This document shows, in pieces, positions 42,883-53,800 of a DNA stretch of 64,000 nucleotides; the first letter of the stretch is position 1, and each line of letters opens with the position of its first letter. The position numbers and the translations under genes are program-made. The notes below the pieces were generated by a model, which did not search any database, was not told the DNA's origin, and worked only from the letters and a program-made list of their open reading frames with translations. This stretch comes from CALLPQ01 sp039819545 (lineage in GTDB: Bacteria > Pseudomonadota > Alphaproteobacteria > Caulobacterales > Parvularculaceae). The DNA lies in contig JBCBRS010000009.1 of assembly GCA_039819545.1 (NCBI GenBank), forward strand, positions 1 to 64,000, written 5' to 3'.

Positions 42883-45800
42883 ATGATACCCGTATGGACA
42901 GTTCTTGCAGTTGTAACGCTTTATATGGGCGCTCTATTCTGGTTTGCGTGGCGAGGGGATAACGACGCAAAGAACGATCCGAACTTTAAGCAAAGCGCTA
43001 TTGTTTATGTATTGGCGCTAGCCGTTTATTGTACGTCATGGACTTATTTTGGTGCGGTTGGCACCGCTGTTTCGTCAGGGTGGGACTATCTGCCAATCTA
43101 TCTTGGCCCCGCGCTTGTCTTTTTACTTCTTCCCGGCCTTATTCGCCGGATTGCTGATATCTCGCAACGTGAAAGCGTTACGTCTCTGTCAGACTTTCTA
43201 TCGGCCCGATATGGCAAAAGCCGCAGTCTGGCCGCAGCTGCAACCCTTGCAGCGGTGGTTGGGATATTGCCCTATATCGCGCTTCAACTGAAATCAGTTG
43301 GCCTCAGCTTCAATGCCTTAACGACGCGGATTGAAGACCCTGCCGTGGCGCAGGCCGGAGATACGGTGTTGTTGACGACGTTTGCGCTTGCCGCTTTCGT
43401 TATTCTTTTTGGTGCGCGTGAAGCGGATTCAACCAAACACAATGCCGGTCTTATGCGCGTCCTCGCGATCGAGGCTGTCATCAAGCTTGCAGCCCTTGTG
43501 GCGGTATGCATCCTGTCTTTTGGGATTCTTGCAGATGTGAATGTTGAGTTGAGCTCACCAGCGATGAGCGCATTCGAGTTCAATGGTATATCAGGTCGGT
43601 TCATTACGCTGATTATCCTGTCCATGGCAGCGATCATCTGTTTGCCACGCCAATTTCATGTTGCGATTATTGAGCGACGTAATGAAAAGGACGTTGATGC
43701 CGCCAAGTGGCTCTTTCCAGCTTATTTGCTGATGACAAGCCTGGTCGTTGTGCCGATCGCCCTTGCGGGATTAACGGTGTTGCCGGTCAGCAGCACGCCG
43801 GATCTGTATGTGCTCGATTTGCCGCGTCAGGAGAACAGTGCCGTTCTGGCGCTCGTTATTTTTCTTGGGGGTTTCTCGGCGGCGACGGGCATGGTCATCG
43901 TGTCCACGATCGCACTTTCGACCATGGTGACAAATGATCTGGTTGTGCCGGCGATTATGCGGTCGGGTCAATTTCAACAATTAGCGGGTGATGCTGGCGC
44001 ACGGTTGCTTCTGGTCAGGCGTATCGTGATCCTGGTTATTCTCTTGCTTGCTTATGGGTACTACCGCGCCGCCGGAAGCAGCGAAGCCCTGGCGCAAACG
44101 GGCCTTTTGTCTTTTGCTGCGGCAATTCAATTTGCGCCGGCGCTCATTGGCGCAGTTTACTGGCAGGGTGGGAAAAGCAGCGGTGCAATATTGGGCCTGT
44201 GTGTCGGTATAGGGATTTGGACCTATACGCTGTTTCTACCATCTGTGTTCGGGCATGATCCAATGCGCACTGTTATGCCAGCAGCGCTGGACCCCCACTC
44301 ACTGTTCGGTGTCGGGTTTGGTGATTCTTTGACACATGGCGTCGTTTGGAGCCTCGTTGCGAATGTCGCCTTGTTTGTTGGCGTGTCGATGCGAACCCCG
44401 GAGCGGCTTCGCGACCGGGTTCAGGCGGCTGTTTTTCTTGGCGATGGCGGCGATCGTTTTATTGTTGGTGATCCCCTCAAGGCGAAAGCCTCGGGGGTCA
44501 CACCGAATGGTCTGCATGCGTTGGCGTCAAGATTTTTAACAGTTGAAGCCGTCGATCATGCTTTTGAACAGTTTGCGCAAGAAACGGAGGCGCCAATAGA
44601 AGGCGATGGCCCGGCTGACTGGCGTCTTGTTCAATGCACGGAACGGTTGCTTGCGAGTTCGCTTGGTTCATCATCTGCGCGAACCGTACTTGCATCGGCT
44701 ATTGGTGGTCAGGGCGTTGCGCTTCCCGATGTTTTATCCATTCTTGATCATAAGACGCAGGCCGAGCGCTTTGATCGACACATGCTGCAATCCATGTTGG
44801 AGAATATGTCCAACGGGATCAGTGTGGTCGACCACGAACAACGCCTCGTTGCATGGAATAGCCGGTACGTTGACCTATTTGATTATCCAGATGACTTACT
44901 ATGGGTGGGCGCGCCGATTGAGGATCTTATCACTCATAATTTCAACTCAGGCTGGATTACGGGCGATCCTTTGACTTTGGCCAAGCGCCGCATCGATTTC
45001 ATGCGATCGGGCCGGTCTTATACCTATGAACGACAAAACCCCGATGGTCGGTATCTGCGTATCCTCGGTAGTCCTATGCCTGGCGGAGGGTACGTCACGT
45101 CCTTTGTGGATATTACGGAAGATAAGCGCCGCGAGCGGGCCCTTATCGAGGCGAACGAACTGCTGGAAACCCGCGTGCGCAGTCGGACGCGTGATTTGGA
45201 ATCCATGGCCGAAGCGCTAAGCGAGTCCCGTGAAGAGGCAATCAGTGCCAACGCATCGAAGACCCGGTTTCTTGCTGCGGCCAGCCATGATCTCCTACAG
45301 CCTTTGAACGCAGCGCGCCTTTTTCTTGGCTCGCTCAAATCGAATGAGGATATTGCGCCTGAAGTGCGTGAGGAATTGATTTCTAATACCGATAAATCCA
45401 TTCAGTCCGCAGATGATTTATTGAAAGGTCTGTTGGATATATCGCGCCTTGATCATGGCAATGTGGAGGCCAACCCCGTAGATTTTCCGCTTGGACCGTT
45501 TCTCGAAGATCTTGTTGATGAGGCTGCGCCTATGGCGCTGCAAGCTAATCTTGAAATCCGTCTTGCCCCGACACGGCTAAGCGTATGTGCCGATCCGGAT
45601 TATCTGAAAAGTGTCTTGCGCAACTTTATTTCAAATGCACGCAGATACACCAAATCAGGCGGTATTTTGATCGGTGCAAGACGCCGTGGCACGCTTGTTC
45701 GTATCGAGGTTTGGGATACGGGCCCCGGCATTGAAGAAGACAAGTTGGACATGCTGTTTGAAGAATTTCAACGCCTGGACGATGTCGATAATGCAGGCAT

Positions 45801-46359
45801 AAGAGGCGCCGGCCTTGGTCTGTCAATTGCCCAGCGTCTTGCAGCGATTATGGCATGTGAATTGACGGTTCGGTCAATTCCGGGGCGGGGATCCATGTTC
45901 GGTATCAGTTGTCAGTCCACCGATACCCCGCCTGTTCCCCATAGTCCAAAAACTCTTCTGCATAAACCTTCTGGTGAACAGCTTGCTGGCATGGAAGTTC
46001 TTTGCCTGGACGATGAGTTGACAATATTGACCGGCATGAGCGCACTTTTAAAAAGCTGGGGATGTGAGCCGCACAGTGTTCAGTGCCCAAAAGCCGCTCA
46101 TGAGCTATCGCAGCGTGAAACGTTTGACGCGATCATTGCAGACTTGGATCTCAAACATGAGATTGACGGCATGAAAGCCATTAGCATGTTGCGACCAAGC
46201 CTGAAGGATCAAAGAAATGCGGCTCTGTTAACAGCAAAATCTAGGATACAGGAGAGCAATCAAGATGACCTTGACGCCGTGTATCTGCTTAAAAAACCTG
46301 TCAATCCTGAAGATATACGCACGTTTTTGAGTGAGTGCCGATTGAGGATCAGTTCTTAA
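42883..46359 (+). CDS. crbS: CrbS-like hybrid sensor histidine kinase with sodium:solute symporter domain
   Basis: 1158 residues. Order: SSS transporter domain with about 13 helices (1 to about 510), linker, PAS domain (about 630-745), coiled coil, HisKA with H802 (AAASHDLLQPLNA), HATPase (about 890-1010, with DTGPGI and GAGLGLSIAQ) and a receiver domain (about 1040-1155, likely phospho-acceptor D1087). This architecture is that of CrbS/CbrA; CrbS-CrbR controls the acetate switch and acs in Vibrio and Pseudomonas. It converges with the regulator gene and overlaps its stop by 4 bases. The nearest ribosome site (GGGAGG) is about 20 bases away, so the start is somewhat uncertain. Confidence 0.9.
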   Translation: MIPVWTVLAVVTLYMGALFWFAWRGDNDAKNDPNFKQSAIVYVLALAVYCTSWTYFGAVGTAVSSGWDYLPIYLGPALVFLLLPGLIRRIADISQRESVTSLSDFLSARYGKSRSLAAAATLAAVVGILPYIALQLKSVGLSFNALTTRIEDPAVAQAGDTVLLTTFALAAFVILFGAREADSTKHNAGLMRVLAIEAVIKLAALVAVCILSFGILADVNVELSSPAMSAFEFNGISGRFITLIILSMAAIICLPRQFHVAIIERRNEKDVDAAKWLFPAYLLMTSLVVVPIALAGLTVLPVSSTPDLYVLDLPRQENSAVLALVIFLGGFSAATGMVIVSTIALSTMVTNDLVVPAIMRSGQFQQLAGDAGARLLLVRRIVILVILLLAYGYYRAAGSSEALAQTGLLSFAAAIQFAPALIGAVYWQGGKSSGAILGLCVGIGIWTYTLFLPSVFGHDPMRTVMPAALDPHSLFGVGFGDSLTHGVVWSLVANVALFVGVSMRTPERLRDRVQAAVFLGDGGDRFIVGDPLKAKASGVTPNGLHALASRFLTVEAVDHAFEQFAQETEAPIEGDGPADWRLVQCTERLLASSLGSSSARTVLASAIGGQGVALPDVLSILDHKTQAERFDRHMLQSMLENMSNGISVVDHEQRLVAWNSRYVDLFDYPDDLLWVGAPIEDLITHNFNSGWITGDPLTLAKRRIDFMRSGRSYTYERQNPDGRYLRILGSPMPGGGYVTSFVDITEDKRRERALIEANELLETRVRSRTRDLESMAEALSESREEAISANASKTRFLAAASHDLLQPLNAARLFLGSLKSNEDIAPEVREELISNTDKSIQSADDLLKGLLDISRLDHGNVEANPVDFPLGPFLEDLVDEAAPMALQANLEIRLAPTRLSVCADPDYLKSVLRNFISNARRYTKSGGILIGARRRGTLVRIEVWDTGPGIEEDKLDMLFEEFQRLDDVDNAGIRGAGLGLSIAQRLAAIMACELTVRSIPGRGSMFGISCQSTDTPPVPHSPKTLLHKPSGEQLAGMEVLCLDDELTILTGMSALLKSWGCEPHSVQCPKAAHELSQRETFDAIIADLDLKHEIDGMKAISMLRPSLKDQRNAALLTAKSRIQESNQDDLDAVYLLKKPVNPEDIRTFLSECRLRISS

Positions 46360-47006
46360 TCATTTGCGTCCTGACTGAGGGATATAGCATCTTGATAAAT
46401 TAGAAGCGCCTGCGTTCGATTGCTTGCGCCGAGCTTGCGGAATATCGCGGTGAGATGCGCCTTCACGGTTGCGATCGAAATATTCATCTCAAAAGCGATC
46501 TGTTTGTTGAGCAGTCCATCACTTAAACCGGTGACCACTTTTCTTTGTGCTGGCGTTAAACTGGCGACACGGGCAGCAATTTCACTTTGGTCGTTTGCTC
46601 GTAGATCTTCGGGAAACCATGTGCCGCCATCGAGCACTGTTACCAGCGAGGCGGACAAATCCTCAAGCGTCATGCTTTTGGGTAGGTATCCGGCGGCTCC
46701 GAGAGTTTGTGCCTTCAAAAATGCGTCCCTGGTTTCAGTAGCAGAGACGATTACGACGGGCATATCTGCATAGCTTGCTTTCAAGCGTGACAGTCCGTCA
46801 AAATCAGTAACATCAGATAGCGTCAGATCGAGGAGAACCAGATCATACGCTTGCGTTTCAAGCCGATTGATAGCGTCCAGGAAAGACCCGGCATGGTGTG
46901 ACAGTGCACCATTTGGGAACGCTGCCTGCAGGGCAGCATCAAGCGCATCCCTGAATAAAGGATGATCATCAATGATCAGGACGCGTGGGGCGTGCCGCAT
47001 ACTCAT
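46356..47006 (-). CDS. crbR: CrbR-like LuxR-family response regulator
   Basis: 216 residues: receiver domain (about 8-125, phospho-acceptor D60 in DLVLLDLTLSD) and a LuxR/NarL helix-turn-helix (about 148-210, LTPAQRKVVTGLSDGLLNKQIA then TVKAHLTAIFRKL). It faces the sensor kinase tail to tail and is divergent from the porin-acs operon. In known systems CrbR activates acs and carboxylate uptake genes. The GACCNNRGTC sites of this region are the candidate targets. Confidence 0.9.
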   Translation of the reverse strand: MSMRHAPRVLIIDDHPLFRDALDAALQAAFPNGALSHHAGSFLDAINRLETQAYDLVLLDLTLSDVTDFDGLSRLKASYADMPVVIVSATETRDAFLKAQTLGAAGYLPKSMTLEDLSASLVTVLDGGTWFPEDLRANDQSEIAARVASLTPAQRKVVTGLSDGLLNKQIAFEMNISIATVKAHLTAIFRKLGASNRTQALLIYQDAISLSQDAND

Positions 47007-47098
47007 TCCTCCCTGATCATGCCTGTAGGCTTGTCGCTTATGCGATCTTTAGACGATCAGACCCGAATATTACCAGACCTTCAAGACGAAGCCATATC

Positions 47099-47108
47099 GA
47101 CCTTAGTC
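47099..47108. promoter_or_regulatory. Candidate CrbR operator, site 4
   Basis: GACCTTAGTC in the divergent crbR/porin intergenic region, 84 bases before the porin start. It fits the GACCNNRGTC pattern of sites 1-3 but is weaker outside the core. Confidence 0.35.
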
Positions 47109-47192
47109 GTAACACCTATGTCCAATAGCGCTGACTGGGCATGTGGCCCGATAATTCTTCTCAATAAAACGAATATTATATGGGAGGCATTC

Positions 47193-48560
47193 ATGACCCG
47201 ATTAATTCGAATGGTCTTGTTATCATCAGCAGCAATGCTTTGTGCGGGAAGTGCGTTTGCACAAACCGCTCCGCAATCACTGGAAGAGCGCATCGCCAAA
47301 ATGGAGGCGGCCATCGCTCAGCTAAAAGATGAGTTGCAGGCAGAACGCAGTGAACGGGCAAGGCTTGAAGCCCGTTCAGATGATGCCGTTGTTCGGCTGG
47401 AAACTGTTGATGCCCAAGTTGAAGAGATAAATTCGACTTTAGCGCGTGTAGATGGGCTTGATGAAGCAGCGCATAAGAACGGGTTCAGAGTCGGTGATGC
47501 GACCTTGAAAGTTGGTGGGTTTATTGATCTCGACACGCACTTTACACATTTTTCTGAGGGCAATGTTGCCAGCATCTCTCCTGCCCGTGACTTTTTGATC
47601 CCCGGTGCAACGCCTGTTGGCGGGGAAAGCACAAACACAGTCGATTTCACAGCACAAGCCACGCGTTTCTTTGTCCAGGGGCAACAGCAGATCGGCGGGA
47701 AGACGCTCACGGGCTATATCGAGACGGACTTTCTGGTGACGGGTCAGGGAAATGAGCGTGTATCGAACTCAGCCGCCTTGCGTATTCGGCGCGCTTACAT
47801 CGATTATGGCAACTGGCGTCTTGGGCAGGAATGGTCGACCTTTCAAAACACGTCCGCGATTCCCGAAAGTGCAAGCTTCCTGACATTGTCAGAAGGTCAG
47901 GTTTTCGTCAGACAGCCCCTTATTCGATACACAAATGGCCCGTTTCAGTTTGCTGTAGAAAACCCGAATGCAACCTTTACTGATAGTGGTGGGGGTAGCA
48001 TTGAGGGCGACTCAAATTTCATACCGGATGTAATTGCGCGTTATAATATCAAGGGCGATTTCGGAAATATTTCGTTCTCAGCCATTGGTCGTCAACTACG
48101 CCTTGAAGCGGGTGAGGTTGACGAGCAAACGTTCGGTTATGGTTTGAACGCTGCGGGCCGTATCAACCTATGGGGCAACGCTGATTTCCGTTTCAATGCG
48201 ATCGCGGGTGAAGGCCTGGGTCGTTATGTTGCAATCAATACTTTTGATGCAGCAGCAATTAACCCCGCAACAGGCGCTCTGGAAGCGATACCGCTCTATG
48301 GCGGGTTTGGGGTGATCCGGCACCCTTTTAACGATACGACACGGATCAATATTGGATACTCTGCCCTTGTCGCTGACAATCCCGATTTTGTGGTGGGATC
48401 GGAGTCGCGGTTTGTTCAGTCTGCTTATGCTGCCCTGTTATGGGACCCGCTGCCCAGGTTCACAGTCGGAGGCGAAGTTCTTGTTGGGCGACGCGAGTTG
48501 GAGAACGGTGACGCAGGCGATATTTTGAGATTCACGTTTTCCACCAAATACGCATTCTAA
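47193..48560 (+). CDS. DcaP-like outer membrane porin
   Basis: 455 residues from the ATG at 47193, with GGGAGG about 6 bases upstream. Signal peptide about 1-23 (ends GSAFAQ). Then a coiled coil (about 28-75, Leu/Ala/Glu heptads) and a beta barrel that opens with GGFIDLDTHFTHF and closes with a terminal Phe (STKYAF), as outer membrane barrels do. DcaP-type trimeric porins take up dicarboxylates and other small acids. It lies 11 bases before acs and 187 bases from the divergent crbR, so it is probably the outer-membrane gate of the acetate route. Confidence 0.87.
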   Translation: MTRLIRMVLLSSAAMLCAGSAFAQTAPQSLEERIAKMEAAIAQLKDELQAERSERARLEARSDDAVVRLETVDAQVEEINSTLARVDGLDEAAHKNGFRVGDATLKVGGFIDLDTHFTHFSEGNVASISPARDFLIPGATPVGGESTNTVDFTAQATRFFVQGQQQIGGKTLTGYIETDFLVTGQGNERVSNSAALRIRRAYIDYGNWRLGQEWSTFQNTSAIPESASFLTLSEGQVFVRQPLIRYTNGPFQFAVENPNATFTDSGGGSIEGDSNFIPDVIARYNIKGDFGNISFSAIGRQLRLEAGEVDEQTFGYGLNAAGRINLWGNADFRFNAIAGEGLGRYVAINTFDAAAINPATGALEAIPLYGGFGVIRHPFNDTTRINIGYSALVADNPDFVVGSESRFVQSAYAALLWDPLPRFTVGGEVLVGRRELENGDAGDILRFTFSTKYAF

Positions 48561-48571
48561 AGGGGTTTACC

Positions 48572-50551
48572 ATGTCATCCGTTGAGGAATTTATGACCGA
48601 ACAGGAAAATACAGTATTTGAAAGTCCAAAGGCATTTGCGCAGCGCGCTAATCTTAGCCCTGCAAGATATGCTGAGATGTATGCCGCCTCGGTATCGGAT
48701 CCGGACGCGTTTTGGGCTGAGCATGGTCAGCGATTGGATTGGATCACGCCGTATACGAAAGTAAAAAACACCAATTGGTCAAAAGAAAACCTTTCCATCA
48801 AATGGTATGAAGATGGTGTTCTGAACGTCACGGCCAACTGCATCGACCGCCATGCAAGCGGTCCGCGCGCCGACAAGGTGGCACTGTTATGGGAAGGCGA
48901 TGACCCGGCTGACAGCAAGGCGGTGACCTACGCGGAGCTGCTGGGCGAGGTGTCCCGTTTTGCCAATGTGCTTAAAAAGCTCGGCGCGAAGAAAGGCGAC
49001 CGGGTGACCATCTATATGCCGATGATCCTCGAAGCGGCCTATGCGATGCTCGCCTGCGCGCGAATCGGGGCGGTGCACTCGGTGGTGTTTGGCGGGTTTA
49101 GCCCTGAAGCGCTGGCAGGGCGGATCACCGATTGCGACAGCCGCTTTGTCATTACTGCCGATGAAGGTTTGCGCGGTGGACGGATTGTCCCGCTGAAAGT
49201 AAACGCCGATGCGGCATGCGAGATTGCAGGCATTGTCACTGCGCAGCTGGTCGTCCGTCGAACGGGCAATGAGATCAATATGCTCGAAGGCCGGGACCAT
49301 TGGCTGCATGAAGTGTCTGCGCAAGTCTCAGATGATTGCCCGCCCGAGCCGATGAATGCCGAAGACCCGCTCTTTATTCTCTACACGTCAGGTTCGACGG
49401 GAAAACCTAAAGGCGTGCTGCACACAACGGGCGGGTATCTCGTCTGGGCGTCGATGACCCACGAATATGTCTTCGATTTGAAAGAAGAGGATATCTATTG
49501 GTGCTCTGCTGATGTGGGTTGGGTTACAGGGCATTCTTATATCGTGTACGGACCGCTCGCCAATGGTGCGACTAGCCTGATGTTTGAAGGTGTGCCGACC
49601 TACCCGGATGCCTCGCGCTTCTGGCAAGTGTGTGACAAACACAAGGTGTCAATATTCTATACCGCGCCCACGGCGATCCGCGCTTTGATGCGCGAAGGGA
49701 AAGGACCGGTCGAAGCGACGGATCGATCGTCCATCCGTGTGCTTGGCACGGTGGGTGAACCGATCAATCCGGAAGCCTGGGAATGGTATTATCAAACGGT
49801 TGGCGAGGCGCGATGTCCGATTGTGGACACATATTGGCAAACCGAAACGGGAGCGTGCATGATGGTGCCGCTGCCCGGCGTAACCGATATGAAGCCAGGT
49901 GCAGCCAGCCATCCTTTCTTTGGCGTACAGCCAAAACTTGTCGATGCGGAAGGTGTTGAACTGCATGGCGAGACCGAAGGCAATCTAATCTTTACTGACA
50001 GCTGGCCGGGCCAGATGCGCACCGTCTATGGTGATCATCAGCGCTTTGTTGATACATATTTTTCTACCTATCCCGGAAACTACTTCACAGGCGATGGCTG
50101 TAAGCGTGATGCCGATGGCTTTTATTGGATCACGGGCCGCGTCGACGACGTGATCAATGTCTCGGGCCACCGTATGGGCACTGCCGAAGTTGAAAGTGCC
50201 CTTGTCTCACACGATAGCGTCGCAGAGGCAGCTGTTGTCGGTTACCCTCATGACATTAAGGGTCAGGGGATTTATGCCTATGTGACACCGGTTGCCGGCG
50301 TTGTCGCTGACGATGCCCTCAAGAAGCACCTTGTGATGCATGTGCGTGCAGAGATTGGTCCCATTGCTTCGCCTGATCTTATCCAGTTTGCTCCCGGCCT
50401 GCCGAAAACACGCTCGGGGAAAATCATGCGACGGATCTTGCGCAAGATTGCCGAAGATAATTTTACAGACTTGGGCGATACATCCACCCTGGCGGAGCCC
50501 GAAGTGGTGGATGACCTTATCGCGAACAGAATGAACCGTGCACAGGCATAG
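48572..50551 (+). CDS. acs: Acetyl-CoA synthetase
   Basis: Activates acetate to acetyl-CoA with ATP, releasing AMP and PPi. 659 residues with the AMP-binding motif YTSGSTGKPKG (about 270-280), YWQTETGA (about 425-432), VSGHRMGTAEVESAL (about 530-544) and the lysine acetylation motif PKTRSGKIMRR near 610-620. Directly after the porin gene. By eye, the first 250 bases are AT-richer than the rest of the gene. Confidence 0.97.
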   Translation: MSSVEEFMTEQENTVFESPKAFAQRANLSPARYAEMYAASVSDPDAFWAEHGQRLDWITPYTKVKNTNWSKENLSIKWYEDGVLNVTANCIDRHASGPRADKVALLWEGDDPADSKAVTYAELLGEVSRFANVLKKLGAKKGDRVTIYMPMILEAAYAMLACARIGAVHSVVFGGFSPEALAGRITDCDSRFVITADEGLRGGRIVPLKVNADAACEIAGIVTAQLVVRRTGNEINMLEGRDHWLHEVSAQVSDDCPPEPMNAEDPLFILYTSGSTGKPKGVLHTTGGYLVWASMTHEYVFDLKEEDIYWCSADVGWVTGHSYIVYGPLANGATSLMFEGVPTYPDASRFWQVCDKHKVSIFYTAPTAIRALMREGKGPVEATDRSSIRVLGTVGEPINPEAWEWYYQTVGEARCPIVDTYWQTETGACMMVPLPGVTDMKPGAASHPFFGVQPKLVDAEGVELHGETEGNLIFTDSWPGQMRTVYGDHQRFVDTYFSTYPGNYFTGDGCKRDADGFYWITGRVDDVINVSGHRMGTAEVESALVSHDSVAEAAVVGYPHDIKGQGIYAYVTPVAGVVADDALKKHLVMHVRAEIGPIASPDLIQFAPGLPKTRSGKIMRRILRKIAEDNFTDLGDTSTLAEPEVVDDLIANRMNRAQA

Positions 50552-50835
50552 GGCGCTTTCATCTTTCACCTTGACCAAGCCCGTATCGAACCTCCAGGGG
50601 TGCGAATGACCGTCCTGCATCATAAGGGCCACGCAAAACTGGGCTCTTCGGGTGTTTGACGTGCCCCCATCTTCGCCCCGCTTTAACAAGGTAGGCGGAG
50701 AAGGACGCCGGTTGCGGCGCCTTTTCGGAACGCAAAAGGGCATAAAGCGCCTGCAGTAAAGCATCTTGTTTGCTTGCCCCGGGCCGGGCTTGTCCCATAG
50801 GCTACAACAAGCTCAGATCCCATTGGAAGGTTGCC

Positions 50836-53800
50836 ATGTCCCCTCAGATCATGTCCCGTAAAACTTCGTTTCTCTCGCTTCGTCGTCTTTTGTTGTGCGG
50901 TGTTGGCATCGGCGGTGCGTTGCTTGCTGGTAGCGCTCTACCCGCAGACGGTACAGCACAACCGCAAAATGCGGCTGACACGCAAACAGGGTCAACGGCC
51001 GAGGCTGGCATGTCGGCCAAGGATGCTCAGCCGCGCGCTGATGCCAAGCGCGACGCCAATGAAAACGCAAAATCCAAAGACCGCGATTATCTTGATGGTC
51101 TTGTCTATCGCAATATTGGCCCCTGGCGCGGCGGGCGGGCAAACGCCATTGCGGGGTCAGCGGCGGCGCCGTTCACCTTCTATCTCGGCACCACCGGCGG
51201 GGTCTTCAAAACAACCAATGCGGGCGTCAGCTGGGCTCCAGTTTCGGATGAAGACTTTAATACGGCACCCATCGGGGCGCTGGCGGTGGCCCCGTCAAAC
51301 CCGAATATCGTGGTGGCCGGGACCGGCGAGTCCGCCTTTCGCGGTGTTGCTTCAAGCCAGGGCGACGGCGTCTACCGGTCGGTTGATGGCGGTGCCTCCT
51401 GGCAGCATGTGGGCCTGAAGGAAACCCGCCAGATTGGTGAGATCGTGATCCACCCCACCAATCCGGATATCATCTGGGTCGCTGCCCAGGGCGATAGCTG
51501 GGCCCCGAACAGCGAACGCGGCGTTTATAAGTCCGTGGACGGCGGCAAAAACTGGCGACACACCCTGACCGGGGAAAATGAAAATTCCGGGGCGGTTGAC
51601 TTGCGGATTGATCCCACGAACCCTCTTATTCTTTATGCCGCCATGTGGGACCATGAGCGTGAGCCCTGGCAGATGCGGTCGGGCGGTCCGGGCAGTGGCA
51701 TCTGGAAATCGACCGATGGCGGGGAAAACTGGTCCCGCTTGACCGACGATCTCCCCGAAACCATGGGTAAGATCGGCATTGCACCCTCCGGTGCCAAGCC
51801 CGGGCTTGTTTTTGCGGTTATTGAGGCGGGCGATAAAAAAGGCGGCGTTTATAAGTCTACCGATTACGGAGATAGCTGGACCCAGGTGAACAAGAGCCGC
51901 AAGGTTCAGGCCCGCTCGTGGTATTACATGCATATTTTTGCTGATCCAAAAGATGCCGATACCGTTTATGTGATGAATGCCGATTTCCATAAATCGACCG
52001 ATGGCGGCAAAAGCTTTACCTCCGTACCTGATCGGCACACGGATCATCATGATGTCTGGATCAATCCGGAGAACCCCAATATCATCGCAAATGCCAATGA
52101 TGGCGGCGGCAATATTTCACTTGATGGGGCTGCCTCCTGGTCAGAACAACATAATCAGCCCACGGCGCAATTTTACCGCGTGATTACCGACAACCAGGTC
52201 CCATACCGGCTCTATGCGGGCCAGCAGGATAACTCAACGGTTTCGATCCCCGTGCGCGGGGCTGATGGCGCGATTGGGCGGGACGACTATTACGCCGTTG
52301 GCGGCGGCGAAAGCGCCCATGTGGCTCTTGACCCCGACAATCCGCGTTACATCTATGCGGGTAGCTATCTGGGCTATATCACCGAATATGACACGAAGAC
52401 CCGGACCACGCGCTACATCGCCGCCTATCCGGAGCTGGAGTTTGGCGTTGCGCCCTCGGAGCGGAAATATCGCTGGAACTGGAACGCGCCGATTGTCGTC
52501 TCCGCCCACGACCCAAAGGTCATCTACCATGGCGGGAACCATGTGATGGTCTCGCGTGATCGCGGTCAGACCTGGGCGGAATATTCGCCGGACCTGACCC
52601 GCGATGAGGAAGACAAGCAGGGGCCGGGCGGTCTACCCATCACCAATGAGGTCAGTGAGAATTACAACACGATCCTTTATCTTGCCGATAGTCCGCACAA
52701 CGCTGGTGTTCTTTGGGCCGGAACCGATGATGGACGGCTACAGGTTACCCGCGATGACGGCAAAAGCTGGGCCGATGTGACACCGGCAGGGGTCAGCGAC
52801 GGCATGTTTAATGCGATTGAGGTTTCCCCCCACAACGCAGGGACCGCCTATGTCGCCTTTACCCGGTACAAGATGGGCGACCAAAACCCCTATATCTATC
52901 AGACAACGGACTATGGTAAAACCTGGTCTCGCCTCGATAGCGGATTGCCCGACGATGCTTTTGTCAGAGTGGTACGCGAAGACGTGAAAAAGCCCGGGCT
53001 TTTATTCGCAGGCACAGAAAAAGGGGTGTTCTACTCCTCTGATGCAGGGGCCAATTGGGCGAGTTTGCGCCTAGAAATGCCCAGCGTGCCGATTACCGAT
53101 CTGCGGGTGAAGGCACGTGATCTCGTCGTGGCGACGCAGGGGCGTGGTTTCTGGATTTTGGACGATATCGCGCCGCTACGCGAGATGACGTCGGAGATCA
53201 TGCAGGCGAATGCGCATCTTTTCACGCCGCAAACGGCCCGGCGGTTTGAAACCGGGGGTGGCAATGGCGGTGAGGGGGCAAATCCGCCCCCAGGAGCTGT
53301 TCTTTATTATGCACTGGCTGAGGAACCTGACCTTGAGGATGTGACGCTAACCCTGGAAATTCTTGATGCGGAGGAAAAGGTCATTCGAACGCTGACGAGT
53401 GATAGCGAAAAAGGCGTCGAAGGCGGCGGTAGTGGTGTCAAATATGCGCTACCTTCGCAAAAAGGCCTCAACCGCGTCCTGTGGGATATGCGCAGCGGAC
53501 CGGTCAAAGATGTGCCCGGGCTTTGGTCCACAAGAGGCGGGGAGGCGAAGATTGTGCCCGGCTATAGAGTGGGGCCAGGTAAATACAGTGTGCGGTTGAA
53601 AGATGGCGATAAGGTTGCTGGTACCGTACCGCTTACCGTCACGTGGGACCCGCGTTTGACGGTGGCGCCAGCTAAAATCACTGAGCAACAGGCCATGGTC
53701 TCTGATCTTTATGGGATGATTGACGAGCTTTACCGTTCCGTCGTCGCCCTGCGTGTTGCAAAAGAGCAAGCTGACCTACGCAAGAAAATTGCGGAAGAGG

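Noticed and set aside
50700..50727. Hairpin CGCCG/CGGCG with TTTT after acs
   Set aside because: Stem of only five perfect pairs and a short T-run; too weak to call a terminator.
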